51,719 nucleotides of DNA, from positions 1 to 51,719 of the forward strand of contig CANQTL010000023.1 in assembly GCA_947626775.1 (NCBI GenBank), given 5' to 3'. This stretch comes from an uncultured Lachnospiraceae bacterium. GTDB lineage: Bacteria; Bacillota; Clostridia; Lachnospirales; Lachnospiraceae. A model generated the notes under the pieces. That model saw nothing but the letters and a program-made list of their open reading frames with translations. It ran no database searches and was not told the origin of the DNA. Shown here piece after piece: positions 7,829 to 15,815 of the stretch. The stretch's first letter is position 1. Each line of letters begins with the position of its first letter. Made by a program: the position numbers and the translations under genes.

Positions 7829-7966
7829 AAAATTGGCACGCAGGCGCGTCAGCTTGGCTCATTGCCCGCGTACGAGATGAAACACGTTCTGCGAGTTTCA
7901 CTCGTTATCGCGGCATTCGCCAAATTGGCACGCAAGCGCGTCAGCTTGGCTCATTGCCCGCGTAAA
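7829..7966. repeat. Dispersed intergenic repeat, copy 2
   Basis: The same element as at 3374-3481, here longer. It begins and ends with near-identical direct copies of about 45 bp (7829-7872 and 7920-7965: AATTGGCACGCA followed by GCGCGTCAGCTTGGCTCATT and GCCCGCGTA) around the core GCGAGTTTCACTCGTTATCG. As at copy 1, it starts right at the T run of a minus-strand terminator. Between padR (7653) and the DUF6465 gene (8057), the spacer holds this repeat, the padR promoter and a terminator, and nothing else I recognise. Confidence 0.8.
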
Positions 7967-8010
7967 AAGCGGAGCTGACTTCACGCCTCCCCGGCGATCC
8001 GTCAGCTCCG
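7964..8010 (-). terminator. Terminator of the DUF6465 gene
   Basis: CGGAGCTGAC (7970-7979) pairs with GTCAGCTCCG (8001-8010). A run of five Ts follows on the minus strand (7964-7968) and TTTCTT on the plus strand, so it can work in both directions. Confidence 0.75.
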
Positions 8011-8056
8011 TTTCTTCCCTCGTTATTCCTGTAATTATTGCTATCATCTGCACGCC

Positions 8057-8347
8057 TCAATCATAGAACAGATTGACCTTGCCCACCACGCCGTCGTTGA
8101 TGACATAGTAAGCCGTAAATTCTTCCGGCTTCATGTAGATCTGAAGATTGTTGATGGAACCTTTTTTGTAGCCCTTGGAGTAATAATGTCGTTTGACTCT
8201 CTCGGTCACTGCCTCGATGTCCACCTCGTAGCCGCGATACTGCAGAACTACCTCCGGCGCCGCGTCGATCTGCTCGGCAGCCTGCTTCTTCGGCGCGCTT
8301 TTCTGCTCTTCCCGTTCCGTTTGTCTCGTATTCTCCGCAGCTTCCAT
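8057..8347 (-). CDS. DUF6465 family small protein
   Basis: A 96-residue soluble protein. The first ~30 residues are charged and probably disordered (Gln/Glu/Lys/Ala-rich). The rest is a compact domain (VVLQYRGYEVDIEAVTERVK, then NNLQIYMKPEEFTAYYVIND and a VGKVNLF end) recognised as DUF6465, common in Lachnospiraceae and of unknown function. The start at 8347 is chosen because GGGGGAG lies 7 nt upstream; the longer upstream frame has no such signal. It has its own terminator and appears to be transcribed alone. Confidence 0.75.
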   Translation of the reverse strand: MEAAENTRQTEREEQKSAPKKQAAEQIDAAPEVVLQYRGYEVDIEAVTERVKRHYYSKGYKKGSINNLQIYMKPEEFTAYYVINDGVVGKVNLFYD

Positions 8348-8570
8348 GAGAACTCCCCCTTTATTCCATCGCCGGACGCCCCGCCGCGGTTTCTGCGCGG
8401 ACCGCGCCCGTGTGCCAAAGCTGTCGTATCCTGTGTCTTCGTGTTTTATTGTAGCATCAATTTTCCTTTTCCACAAGGGCGGCGGCAATCTTTTTCTTCC
8501 TGCCGCCGCAGCCGCGCCGTGCTCTTCCTATGGCCTCTCGAAGCCCCGCGGCGGAAACTGCCTTCCGGCA

Positions 8571-10412
8571 TCATATCTGCAGCTGCCGGAGCCTGTAGAA
8601 CTCGCCCTTCTTCTCCATCAGTTCCTCATAGCTGCCGATCTCCTGCAGACCGCCGTGTCCGATCACTGCGATCAGATCTGCGTTCTTGATGGTGGACAGC
8701 CTGTGCGCCACGATCAGGGTCGTCCTGTTCTGTACCAGCCGCTCCGTGGCAATGCGGATCTTCTCTTCCGCGACGCTGTCCAGAGCCGACGTGGCCTCGT
8801 CCAGAATGAGAATTTTCGGGTTTCTCACAAAAGCTCTGGCGATGGAAACGCGCTGCCTCTGCCCGCCGGACAGATTGCTTCCGTGCTCCATGACATTTGT
8901 GTCAATTCCTTTTGGCATCTTATTGACCATATCGGTCAGATTTGCGGCTTCGATAATTTCCCACAGTTTTTCATCGGAGATATCCTCCTGTCCGTAGGTA
9001 ATGTTCTCCCGCAGGGTGCCGCTGAACAGAATCGGCGTCTGCGGCACCACCGCGATGTGGCTTCGATAGCTGCCCAGATCCAGTGTCTCAATATCGTGGC
9101 CGTCGATCAGCACCCGTCCCTCGGTCGCGTGCAGGAACCCAATCACCATATTTAAGATCGTAGTCTTGCCCGCGCCGGACTCTCCCACGAAGGCGACGGT
9201 TCTGCCTGCCTCAATCGCCAGATTCAGGTGTTCAAACACGGCGCTGTCCCCGTCCCTGTAACGGAAGCCTACGTTCTCAAATCTGATATCCCCCCGCAGG
9301 GAGGGAAGTTTTTCCTTGTCGGTATTGTCCTCCACATCCAGACAGAGCAGCACATCGCCGATGGAATCCACGGACTCCAGGCCCTTGGAGATAATCGGCA
9401 GCAGCGTGATGATATTGGACACCTGTGCCACGATGGTGCTGAAATAAGTCTGATACATGACCACCTCGCCCACGCTGATCCGTCCCCTGCTGGCCAGATA
9501 GCCCGTAAAACCCAGGCACAGTACCTGGAAGATCTGGAAGGCCACCCAGCTGATGGAGGAAAAATAGGACTGCACCATGTCGAGCCGCAGCCCGGATGTG
9601 GCCACATGACGGAGCCGGTGATTCATCTTGTCGGTCTCCATCTCCTCCAGCGCATGGGCCCGGGTCACGGGGATCATCTCGATCATCTCCATCACCTGGG
9701 CGGAAGTCTCCTCCATATCCTTGCGGAACTCTCTGTTGTAGCTCTTGATCTTACCCTTGAAGACCACCATAATGCAGACCGCCACCGGCACGGTCGCCAG
9801 GAAGAAACAGAAAACCGTGAGGCTGTTCGAGATCACCACGCCGAACGCCACGGCGATATTCATGATAATACTCAGGATCGAGATAAAGACCTGTCTCGAC
9901 AGCGTCTCAATCTGCTCCACATCCCTCATGATCTTGGACTGCAGCCTGCCGGACTGCATCTCGTTGTGATAGGTGATGGAGAGCTGCTGGAGTTTACGCA
10001 CCAGCGCGCCCCGCAGATTCTTCTCCACATTCCGGATTGCCCGGGAGTAAAAGAGGGTGTGAAAATAGTTGGAGAGGATGTTCTGCGCGATCATGACCGT
10101 CATAAACACCACGTTCAGCAGAATATTTCTGCCCGCGTTTTCATCGGGACTCGTCGCGATATTGATGATATTGGAGGTCACGATCGGCAGGATCCAGACC
10201 GGCGAATGCTTGATCGCAAAGCATACCACGGACAGAAAGAGCGCCAGATAGTGCCCTTTATAGATGCCCACAAGCGTCCGCAGAGAATGATTCTGGTTTC
10301 GCTTGAAATTGCCAAGCAGCGCCTGTTCGACCTCGCTCAGATCCTCCGCCTCCTCGGACAGCCGATAATCGTATTTTTTCTTCTGCTCTGCCTCCTGAGC
10401 CATTTTTGCCAC
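8571..10412 (-). CDS. ABC exporter, fused permease and ATPase
   Basis: A 613-residue half-transporter of the MsbA/multidrug type. After a charged cytosolic N-terminus (1-50) come about six membrane helices (about 55-340), then an ATP-binding domain (about 375-605) with Walker A GESGAGKTT, Q-loop VVPQTPILFSG, signature LSGGQRQR, Walker B ILILDEATSALD and H-loop VAHRLS. All catalytic residues are present. Such proteins work as dimers. No partner half-transporter is adjacent, so a homodimer is likely; the substrate (drug, lipid or peptide) cannot be told. The start fits GAGGTGG about 6 nt upstream. Confidence 0.88.
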   Translation of the reverse strand: MAKMAQEAEQKKKYDYRLSEEAEDLSEVEQALLGNFKRNQNHSLRTLVGIYKGHYLALFLSVVCFAIKHSPVWILPIVTSNIINIATSPDENAGRNILLNVVFMTVMIAQNILSNYFHTLFYSRAIRNVEKNLRGALVRKLQQLSITYHNEMQSGRLQSKIMRDVEQIETLSRQVFISILSIIMNIAVAFGVVISNSLTVFCFFLATVPVAVCIMVVFKGKIKSYNREFRKDMEETSAQVMEMIEMIPVTRAHALEEMETDKMNHRLRHVATSGLRLDMVQSYFSSISWVAFQIFQVLCLGFTGYLASRGRISVGEVVMYQTYFSTIVAQVSNIITLLPIISKGLESVDSIGDVLLCLDVEDNTDKEKLPSLRGDIRFENVGFRYRDGDSAVFEHLNLAIEAGRTVAFVGESGAGKTTILNMVIGFLHATEGRVLIDGHDIETLDLGSYRSHIAVVPQTPILFSGTLRENITYGQEDISDEKLWEIIEAANLTDMVNKMPKGIDTNVMEHGSNLSGGQRQRVSIARAFVRNPKILILDEATSALDSVAEEKIRIATERLVQNRTTLIVAHRLSTIKNADLIAVIGHGGLQEIGSYEELMEKKGEFYRLRQLQI

Positions 10413-10491
10413 CTCGCTATCCCTGCTCTCTGCGCCGCTCCGTGCGATTCTGCCTGCCGCCGCGCAGCGCGTTTCCTGTATCCGTACAAAG

Positions 10492-10522
10492 CGGGCTGCG
10501 GCAAACTTCTCGCCCCAGCCCG
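10492..10522 (-). terminator. Possible terminator of the liv operon
   Basis: CGGGCTG (10492-10498) pairs with CAGCCCG (10516-10522). On the minus strand it is followed only by CTTTGT, a weak T run, a little downstream of the livF stop. Confidence 0.35.
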
Positions 10523-10544
10523 TAAATATGTGTGCCTTTTTTCT

Positions 10545-11255
10545 CTATTCTCCCAGATACGCCTTCTTGACCGCCTCGTTGTTCAGAAGTTCGCCGGCGT
10601 CTCCCGACAGCGATATGCTTCCCGTCTCAAGCACATAAGCCCGATCCGCGATGGACAACGCCTTCTTCGCGTTCTGCTCCACTAAGAGCACCGTTGTGCC
10701 GGACTGGCTGACCCTTCTGATGATATCGAAAATTTCATTGACGAAAATAGGCGACAGCCCCATGGACGGCTCATCCATCAGAATAATATTCGGCCTGCTC
10801 ATCAGCGCCCGTCCCATGGCGAGCATCTGCTGTTCGCCGCCGCTGAGAGTTCCCGCCATCTGCGTGCTCCGCTCCTCCAGTCTCGGGAAGCGCTCGTAGA
10901 CCATCTGCAGCGTCTCTTTGATCTCGTTCTTGTCCTTCCGCGTATACGCGCCCATCATCAGATTATCGTAGACCGAGAGCTGTGCAAACACACGCCTTCC
11001 CTCCGGCACATGCGCCATCCCCATCGGCACGATCTTATAGCCGGGCGTCCTCGTGATGTCCCTGCCCTCGAAAAAAATGCTGCCGCTGGTCGGTCTGATC
11101 AGCCCTGTGATCGTGTGCAGCGTCGTGGTCTTGCCCGCGCCGTTCGCCCCGATCAGCGCGATGACTTCCCCTTTCTCCACCTCGAAGCTGATCCCCTTGA
11201 TCGCCTCTATCACACCGTAGTGGACATGGAGATCTTTTACTTCCAACATTGCCAT
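10545..11255 (-). CDS. livF: Branched-chain amino acid ABC transporter ATPase LivF
   Basis: A 236-residue ATP-binding subunit. Walker A GANGAGKTTT, signature LSGGEQQMLAMGRALM, Walker B IILMDEPSMGLSP and H-loop LLVEQN (Gln/Asn variant usual in LivF). The VPEGRRVF stretch after the Q-loop is a LivF hallmark. It forms a heterodimer with LivG to power uptake of Leu/Ile/Val or related amino acids through LivH-LivM. It is the last gene of the liv operon, 17 bp after livG, with AGGAGGAG upstream of the start. Confidence 0.93.
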   Translation of the reverse strand: MAMLEVKDLHVHYGVIEAIKGISFEVEKGEVIALIGANGAGKTTTLHTITGLIRPTSGSIFFEGRDITRTPGYKIVPMGMAHVPEGRRVFAQLSVYDNLMMGAYTRKDKNEIKETLQMVYERFPRLEERSTQMAGTLSGGEQQMLAMGRALMSRPNIILMDEPSMGLSPIFVNEIFDIIRRVSQSGTTVLLVEQNAKKALSIADRAYVLETGSISLSGDAGELLNNEAVKKAYLGE

Positions 11256-11272
11256 CGTCCCGCTCCTCCTAT

Positions 11273-12031
11273 CTACTCGCCCAGATATGCCGTGATCACT
11301 TCGGGATTGTTGAGTACTTCCTGCGTGTCTCCCTGCGCGAGCACCTCGCCGAAATTGAGCACCGTCAATTTCTCGCAGATACCCGCCACCAGCTTCATAT
11401 CATGCTCGATCAAAAGGATCGTCATATCAAAGTGATCTCTCACGAAACGGATCGTGTCCATCAGTTCCTTCGTCTCATTGGGATTCATGCCCGCCGCCGG
11501 CTCATCCAGGAGCAGCAGCTTGGGCGACGTCGCCATGGCCCTTGCAATCTCCAGCTTCCTCTGCTGTCCATAGGGGAGGTTTTCCGCCTTGTACTCCGCA
11601 TACTCCTCCAGCCCGAACACCCGCAGAAGTTCCGACGCCCTTCCGTTCATCTCCCGCTCCGTCTTAAAATAGCGGGGCAGCCGGAAGACGCCCTCGAAGG
11701 TAGAGTACTGGTAGTGATTATGCAACCCCGCCTTCACATTGTCCAGCACGGAAAGATCGCCGAACAGGCGGATATTCTGAAAGGTTCTGGCGATTCCCGC
11801 CCTGCAGATCTCAATGGTCTTTTTGCCTGTCAGGTTCACGCCGTCCAGAAGAATCGCGCCCTCGTCAGGCCGGTACACGCCCGTGAGCAGATTGAAGATC
11901 GTCGTCTTGCCCGCTCCGTTAGGACCGATCAGACCGTACAGCTGTCCTTTCTCTATCGAAATATCAAATGCGTTGACCGCCCGCAGGCCGCCGAAGGAGA
12001 TTCCCAGGTTTTTCGTCTCTAACAGTGCCAT
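11273..12031 (-). CDS. livG: Branched-chain amino acid ABC transporter ATPase LivG
   Basis: A 252-residue ATP-binding subunit. Walker A GPNGAGKTTIFN, signature LPYGQQRKLEIARAM (the LxYGxQR form typical of LivG), Walker B LLLLDEPAAGMNPNE and H-loop LLIEHDM. It pairs with LivF at the cytosolic face of LivH-LivM. It begins 3 bp after livM; its ribosome binding site GGAGG lies within the end of livM. Confidence 0.93.
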   Translation of the reverse strand: MALLETKNLGISFGGLRAVNAFDISIEKGQLYGLIGPNGAGKTTIFNLLTGVYRPDEGAILLDGVNLTGKKTIEICRAGIARTFQNIRLFGDLSVLDNVKAGLHNHYQYSTFEGVFRLPRYFKTEREMNGRASELLRVFGLEEYAEYKAENLPYGQQRKLEIARAMATSPKLLLLDEPAAGMNPNETKELMDTIRFVRDHFDMTILLIEHDMKLVAGICEKLTVLNFGEVLAQGDTQEVLNNPEVITAYLGE

Positions 12032-12034
12032 CTC

Positions 12035-13108
12035 TTACGCCTCCTCCTTTTCGGTCTTTCTGCCGGCGGTCAGACGCTGCCGCAGGCGCTTTCTGAAAAA
12101 GATCGCATTGGGGCTCCAGTTGAAGATCATCATGGCGATCAGCACGATCGCATAGATCAGCATCCGATAATCGCTCAGACCCCTGAGCACCTCCGGCAGC
12201 AGCGTCAGCAGCACCGCCGCGATGATGGAACCTCTGATATTGCCGATACCGCCCAGCACCACGAATACCAGAATCAGAATGGACATATTGTAGCCGAAGT
12301 TCTTAGGCAGCGCGTTCAGCGTGGAGAGGTTGTGCGCGTACAGCACACCGGCCACACCGGCCAGGGACGCGGAGAGCGTAAAGGCGATCAGCTTATACTT
12401 CGTCACATTGATGCCGATGGACTCCGCCGCGATGCGATTGTCGCGAATCGCCATGACTGCGCGGCCCGTGCGGGAATGGATAAAGTTGAGCACAATAACC
12501 AGCGTGATGAGCAACAGCACGATCCCCACCGTAAAATTCGAATCGTTGGGCGTACCCGTAACGCCCTGTGCTCCTTTGATGAGCACAAGACCATTCTCCT
12601 CCATATTGAGAGAGAGGGCGTCTTTCATCGTAAAGTGAACGCCTCTGCTGTCCACGCCGAGATAGAGCGCGTTGATGATATTCTTGATGATTTCGCCGAA
12701 AGCAAGGGTCACAATCGCCAGATAATCTCCCTTCAGGCGCAGCACAGGAATGCCCACCAGAAAGCCGACGAGCGCCGCCGACGCCGCTCCGATCAGCAGC
12801 GCGATCAGAAAACGCGGACCGCCCGGCATCGTCTGCTTGAAGGCCAGCGAGAACACCGCGCTGGCAAAAGCGCCCACGCACATGAATCCGGCATGCCCGA
12901 GACTCAGCTCGCCCAGAATGCCGACCGTCAGGTTCAGGGCAACCGCCACGATCGCATAGGTACAGAAAGGAACGAGAAGTCCCTGAATCAGGCTCGACAC
13001 ATGCCCCGTCGATACGAGGAGCTGTACGATGACATAAGCCAGAATCACCATCCCGTAGGTGATCAGATCATTCTTTGTCGTTTTGCTCAGTTTTCCTGCT
13101 TTCTTCAT
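12035..13108 (-). CDS. livM: Branched-chain amino acid ABC transporter permease LivM
   Basis: A 357-residue membrane protein with about nine to ten helices. Family signatures are seen: ALNLTVGILGELSLGHAGFM near residues 57-77, LRLKGDYLAIVTLAFGEI in the middle, and the cytosolic GRAVMAIRDNRIAAESIGIN loop that contacts the ATPases. It forms the translocation pathway together with LivH. It lies 16 bp after livH, with a GGGAGGAG ribosome binding site. The C-terminus is a basic tail (RKRLRQRLTAGRKTEKEEA). Confidence 0.92.
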   Translation of the reverse strand: MKKAGKLSKTTKNDLITYGMVILAYVIVQLLVSTGHVSSLIQGLLVPFCTYAIVAVALNLTVGILGELSLGHAGFMCVGAFASAVFSLAFKQTMPGGPRFLIALLIGAASAALVGFLVGIPVLRLKGDYLAIVTLAFGEIIKNIINALYLGVDSRGVHFTMKDALSLNMEENGLVLIKGAQGVTGTPNDSNFTVGIVLLLITLVIVLNFIHSRTGRAVMAIRDNRIAAESIGINVTKYKLIAFTLSASLAGVAGVLYAHNLSTLNALPKNFGYNMSILILVFVVLGGIGNIRGSIIAAVLLTLLPEVLRGLSDYRMLIYAIVLIAMMIFNWSPNAIFFRKRLRQRLTAGRKTEKEEA

Positions 13109-13124
13109 CTCTCCGCTCCTCCCA

Positions 13125-14006
13125 TCAGACCTTTTCCTGAATCTGTCTGCCGAGCAGCCCGGTCGGCTTCACCAGAAGCACGATAATCAGGATGCTGAAC
13201 ACGATCGCGTCGGAGAGCTGGGACGAAATGTACGCCTTGCTCAGGTTCTCAATCACCCCCAGCAGGATCCCGCCGATAAAAGCGCCCGGAATCGAGCCGA
13301 TTCCGCCGAACACCGCCGCCACAAATGCCTTGATGCCGGGCATGGAGCCGGTGTAAGGCGTCAGGGACGGATACGCGGAGCACAGAAGCACGCCGGCGAT
13401 GGCCGCCAGCGAAGAGCCGATGGCAAACGTAACGGCGATCGTACCGTTGACGTTGATGCCCATGAGCTGGGCCGCGCCTTTGTCCTCGGACACCGCCGTC
13501 ATGGCGCGCCCGATTTTGGTCTTCTTCACAAAAAGGGTCAGGCCGATCATGATGATGACGCTGACGATGACAGTCACAATCGTCACGCTCTTGATGACAA
13601 GCTGACCGTCGAACAGTTCCAGGTTCGGCAGCGTTACCACGTTCGTAAACGCTTTCGTATCCGAACCGAACACAAGCAGCGCGATGTTCTGCAGCAGATA
13701 GCTGACGCCGATTGCCGTGATGAGCACGGCCAGCGGGGAAGCGCCTCTCAGCGGTCTGTATGCCACGCGCTCAATGGTCACGCCGAGCACGGTGCACACC
13801 GCCATGGACACGACAATGGCCGCAAGCGGGTTCATCCCCAGATTGCTGACGCCCACGAACACAGCGTATCCGCCGATCATGATGACGTCGCCGTGGGCGA
13901 AGTTCAGCATCTTGGCGATGCCGTAAACCATCGTGTAGCCAAGCGCGATAAGCGCGTACACGCTGCCGAGACTGATTCCGTTGATCAAATGGGCTGCAAA
14001 ACTCAT
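13125..14006 (-). CDS. livH: Branched-chain amino acid ABC transporter permease LivH
   Basis: A 293-residue membrane protein with about eight helices. Typical motifs: GSVYALIALGYTMVYGI (about 14-30), MLNFAHGDVIMIGGY (about 33-47), ERVAYRPLRGASPLAVLITA, and the ATPase-contact loop GRAMTAVSEDKGAAQLMGIN. It partners LivM. GAGGTGA precedes the ATG. It is separated from livJ by 371 bp of strongly folded sequence, so its level may be set well below that of the receptor. Confidence 0.92.
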   Translation of the reverse strand: MSFAAHLINGISLGSVYALIALGYTMVYGIAKMLNFAHGDVIMIGGYAVFVGVSNLGMNPLAAIVVSMAVCTVLGVTIERVAYRPLRGASPLAVLITAIGVSYLLQNIALLVFGSDTKAFTNVVTLPNLELFDGQLVIKSVTIVTVIVSVIIMIGLTLFVKKTKIGRAMTAVSEDKGAAQLMGINVNGTIAVTFAIGSSLAAIAGVLLCSAYPSLTPYTGSMPGIKAFVAAVFGGIGSIPGAFIGGILLGVIENLSKAYISSQLSDAIVFSILIIVLLVKPTGLLGRQIQEKV

Positions 14007-14115
14007 GAGCTGTCACCTCTGAAAATATTTTCTATTGTTTCTGATCCCAATGCACCGGCACGTTCCCATGCAGGCAGGGTTCTGTCTAAACGGGAATATG
14101 TCGGTATCTATCAAA

Positions 14116-14375
14116 GGGGCGGGCTGCGCAAAGGCGCCACTGTCGGCTCCGTCTGCGCAATGACAGTGTCCCTCTTTGCGCAGCCCGCCCCAAGATTCTT
14201 CTTCCAAAGCACATTCCGCGGAGAATCGCTTTGCGTATTCTAGGAAGAATTGCGAAGCATATTCTGCGGAGAATCGCAAAGCGATTCTCCAGAAGATGGA
14301 AGGCTCACTTGTGAGCCGTAGAAGTTCTTGGCGCTGCGTCCAATGGCGCAGCGTCATTAGAACTTCTCCATCTTC
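14116..14375 (-). repeat. Highly folded spacer between livJ and livH
   Basis: The 371-bp spacer (14007-14377) has no supported gene but a series of hairpins. (1) An 18-bp perfect inverted repeat, 14116-14133 with 14174-14191, and an inner 7-bp stem CACTGTC/GACAGTG (14138-14144, 14162-14168). (2) Repeated ATTCYGCGGAGAATCGC at 14213-14229 and 14261-14277, the second forming a 10-bp stem GGAGAATCGC/GCGATTCTCC (14268-14290). (3) A branched fold closed by GAAGATGG/CCATCTTC (14292-14299, 14368-14375), containing AGAAGTTCT/AGAACTTCT, GGCTCAC/GTGAGCC and CGCTGCG/CGCAGCG. Structure (3) begins right after the livJ stop and could protect its mRNA 3' end. No strong T run follows, so it is not a simple terminator. 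Confidence 0.75.
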
Positions 14376-14377
14376 GT

Positions 14378-15661
14378 TTACATGGCCGCATACGCGCCAT
14401 CTTTAATCACTACCGCCTTGGGCGCCTTGGTGGGCTCGCCGGAAGCATCCCATGTGATGCCGTCGCCCGTCAGGCCGTCCACGGTGATCTCCGTCATCGC
14501 CTGAGACAGCGCCGCGCAGATCTCCTCGTTGGACATATCCGCCGTGATGCCTGCCTTCTCAGCCGCCGCCTTGATGGTGTAGATCGTGTCGTAACCGTCC
14601 GCCGCAAACTGGTTCGGGGTCTCGCCGAATCTGTCGTTGTACTCCTTGACGAAGCTGACCGTCAGATCGTCCGTCGCGTCAGCCGCAAAAGGAGTCAGGA
14701 GCATAACGCCCTCCGCCAGGGATGCGTCGAAGTTCTCCACGCCGAGAATACCGTCCAGACCGTCACAGCCGAAGAACTGTACGTCAAAGCCCATGCTGTC
14801 GGCCTGTGTCAGAATCAGGGAAGCCTCCGTATAGTAGATCGGCAGGAATACAAGCTCTGCGCCCGCATCCTTCGCCTGCTGCAGCTGCACGGAGAAGTCC
14901 GTCTTATTGTCCGCCGTAAAAGCGCCCGCAGCCACGATCTCAAAGGGCTGGTTTGCCGCTTCCTGCGCAAATTTCTCATAGATACCGGAAGAATATACAT
15001 CGGAGCTGTCGTAGATGACCGCCACCTTGGATGCAAGACCGTTCTCACCGATGTACTGCGCGGACGCAATACCCTGGTTAGGATCCGAGAAGCAGATACG
15101 GAACGCGTTGTCATACTGTACGCAGTCCACTGCGGAGCCCGAAGGAGTCAGCTGGAATACCTGATCCTGATAGGTCTTCTCGGATACCGCGATGGAGCAC
15201 GCGCTCGTCACGCTGCCGTCGATCACCTGTGCGCCCCAGTCCTTGAGCACATTGTAAGCGTTCACGGACTTCTCGGCGTCCAGCTCGTCATCCTGGAAGT
15301 TCAGCTCTACTGTCATGCCGTTGATGCCGCCGGCCTCGTTGATCTCGTCAACCGCGATCTGGGAACCATTCTTGGCCGCCACGCCGTATACCGCCGCGCC
15401 GCCGGTCAGGGGGCCGATGCCGCCGATCTTGAACGTGCCGCCTGCAGCCGTGTCGGCTGTCTCTGCGCCCTCCGCCGTCTCGGCAGCATCCGCCGCCTCG
15501 GTGGTATCCGCCGCTTCCGTCGTGTCCGCGGTCTCAGTCGTCTCCGTCTCTGTTGCCGTGTCCGCCGCCGCTTCGCCTGACGCGCCGTCGGAGCCGCAGC
15601 CTGCAAGCAGCGTCGCCATCATGGCGCCCGCAAGCATAAGGCTTACCATTTTCTTTTTCAT
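14378..15661 (-). CDS. livJ: Branched-chain amino acid ABC transporter substrate-binding lipoprotein
   Basis: A 427-residue lipoprotein. The signal peptide ends in a lipobox (ATLLAGC, Cys22). Residues ~25-70 are an acidic Thr/Glu/Ala-rich linker, and ~75-420 form a Leu/Ile/Val-binding-type domain (KIGGIGPLTGGAAVYG, GINGMTVELNFQDDELD, VIDGSVTSACSIAVSEK). It captures the amino acid outside the membrane and hands it to LivHM. The start at 15661 is fixed by AAGGAGGAG 7-8 nt upstream, and the lipoprotein signal begins there. The leader contains a terminator-like hairpin (15697-15735), and the promoter has an 11-bp inverted repeat, so expression is probably regulated twice. The precise ligand is not decided by the sequence. 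Confidence 0.92.
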   Translation of the reverse strand: MKKKMVSLMLAGAMMATLLAGCGSDGASGEAAADTATETETTETADTTEAADTTEAADAAETAEGAETADTAAGGTFKIGGIGPLTGGAAVYGVAAKNGSQIAVDEINEAGGINGMTVELNFQDDELDAEKSVNAYNVLKDWGAQVIDGSVTSACSIAVSEKTYQDQVFQLTPSGSAVDCVQYDNAFRICFSDPNQGIASAQYIGENGLASKVAVIYDSSDVYSSGIYEKFAQEAANQPFEIVAAGAFTADNKTDFSVQLQQAKDAGAELVFLPIYYTEASLILTQADSMGFDVQFFGCDGLDGILGVENFDASLAEGVMLLTPFAADATDDLTVSFVKEYNDRFGETPNQFAADGYDTIYTIKAAAEKAGITADMSNEEICAALSQAMTEITVDGLTGDGITWDASGEPTKAPKAVVIKDGAYAAM

Positions 15662-15696
15662 AATTTTTCTCCTCCTTAATATGTCTGTCAAGATTC

Positions 15697-15735
15697 AAAA
15701 AAGGGACTTCTCCATATTAATAAGAAAGAAGTCCC
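15697..15735 (-). terminator. Terminator-like hairpin in the livJ leader
   Basis: On the minus strand GGGACTTCT (15727-15735 complement) pairs with AGAAGTCCC (15703-15711 complement), 9 bp with a 15-nt loop, followed by six Ts (15697-15702). It lies between the promoter and the livJ ribosome binding site, so read-through must be allowed in some condition. I see no clear anti-terminator stem or leader peptide. Confidence 0.7.
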
Positions 15736-15754
15736 ACCTTTGAAACTTACACAA

Positions 15755-15783
15755 ATGATAGTCAAATTTCACAATTTTGTCAA
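15755..15783 (-). promoter_or_regulatory. Promoter of the liv operon
   Basis: Minus-strand TTGACA (15778-15783), 17-bp spacer, TATCAT (15755-15760). The predicted start near 15748 gives a leader of about 87 nt. Confidence 0.75.
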
Positions 15784-15801
15784 TAGTTTTTTGTGAAATT
15801 T
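15764..15801. promoter_or_regulatory. 11-bp inverted repeat around the liv -35 box
   Basis: AAATTTCACAA (15764-15774) and TTGTGAAATTT (15791-15801) are perfect inverted copies, 16 bp apart, centred on the -35 element. One arm lies in the promoter spacer. This is a strong candidate operator for a dimeric or looping regulator; the regulator is unknown. Confidence 0.6.
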
Positions 15802-15815
15802 ATTTCCGTTTATTT

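Noticed and set aside
7762..7965. A small plus-strand frame across the dispersed repeat
   Set aside because: It has no ribosome binding site and its sequence merely reads through the repeat.
14013..14357. A 114-codon minus-strand frame in the livJ-livH spacer
   Set aside because: It starts within hairpins, has no ribosome binding site, and its repeated FSAEYA-like words come from the inverted repeats.
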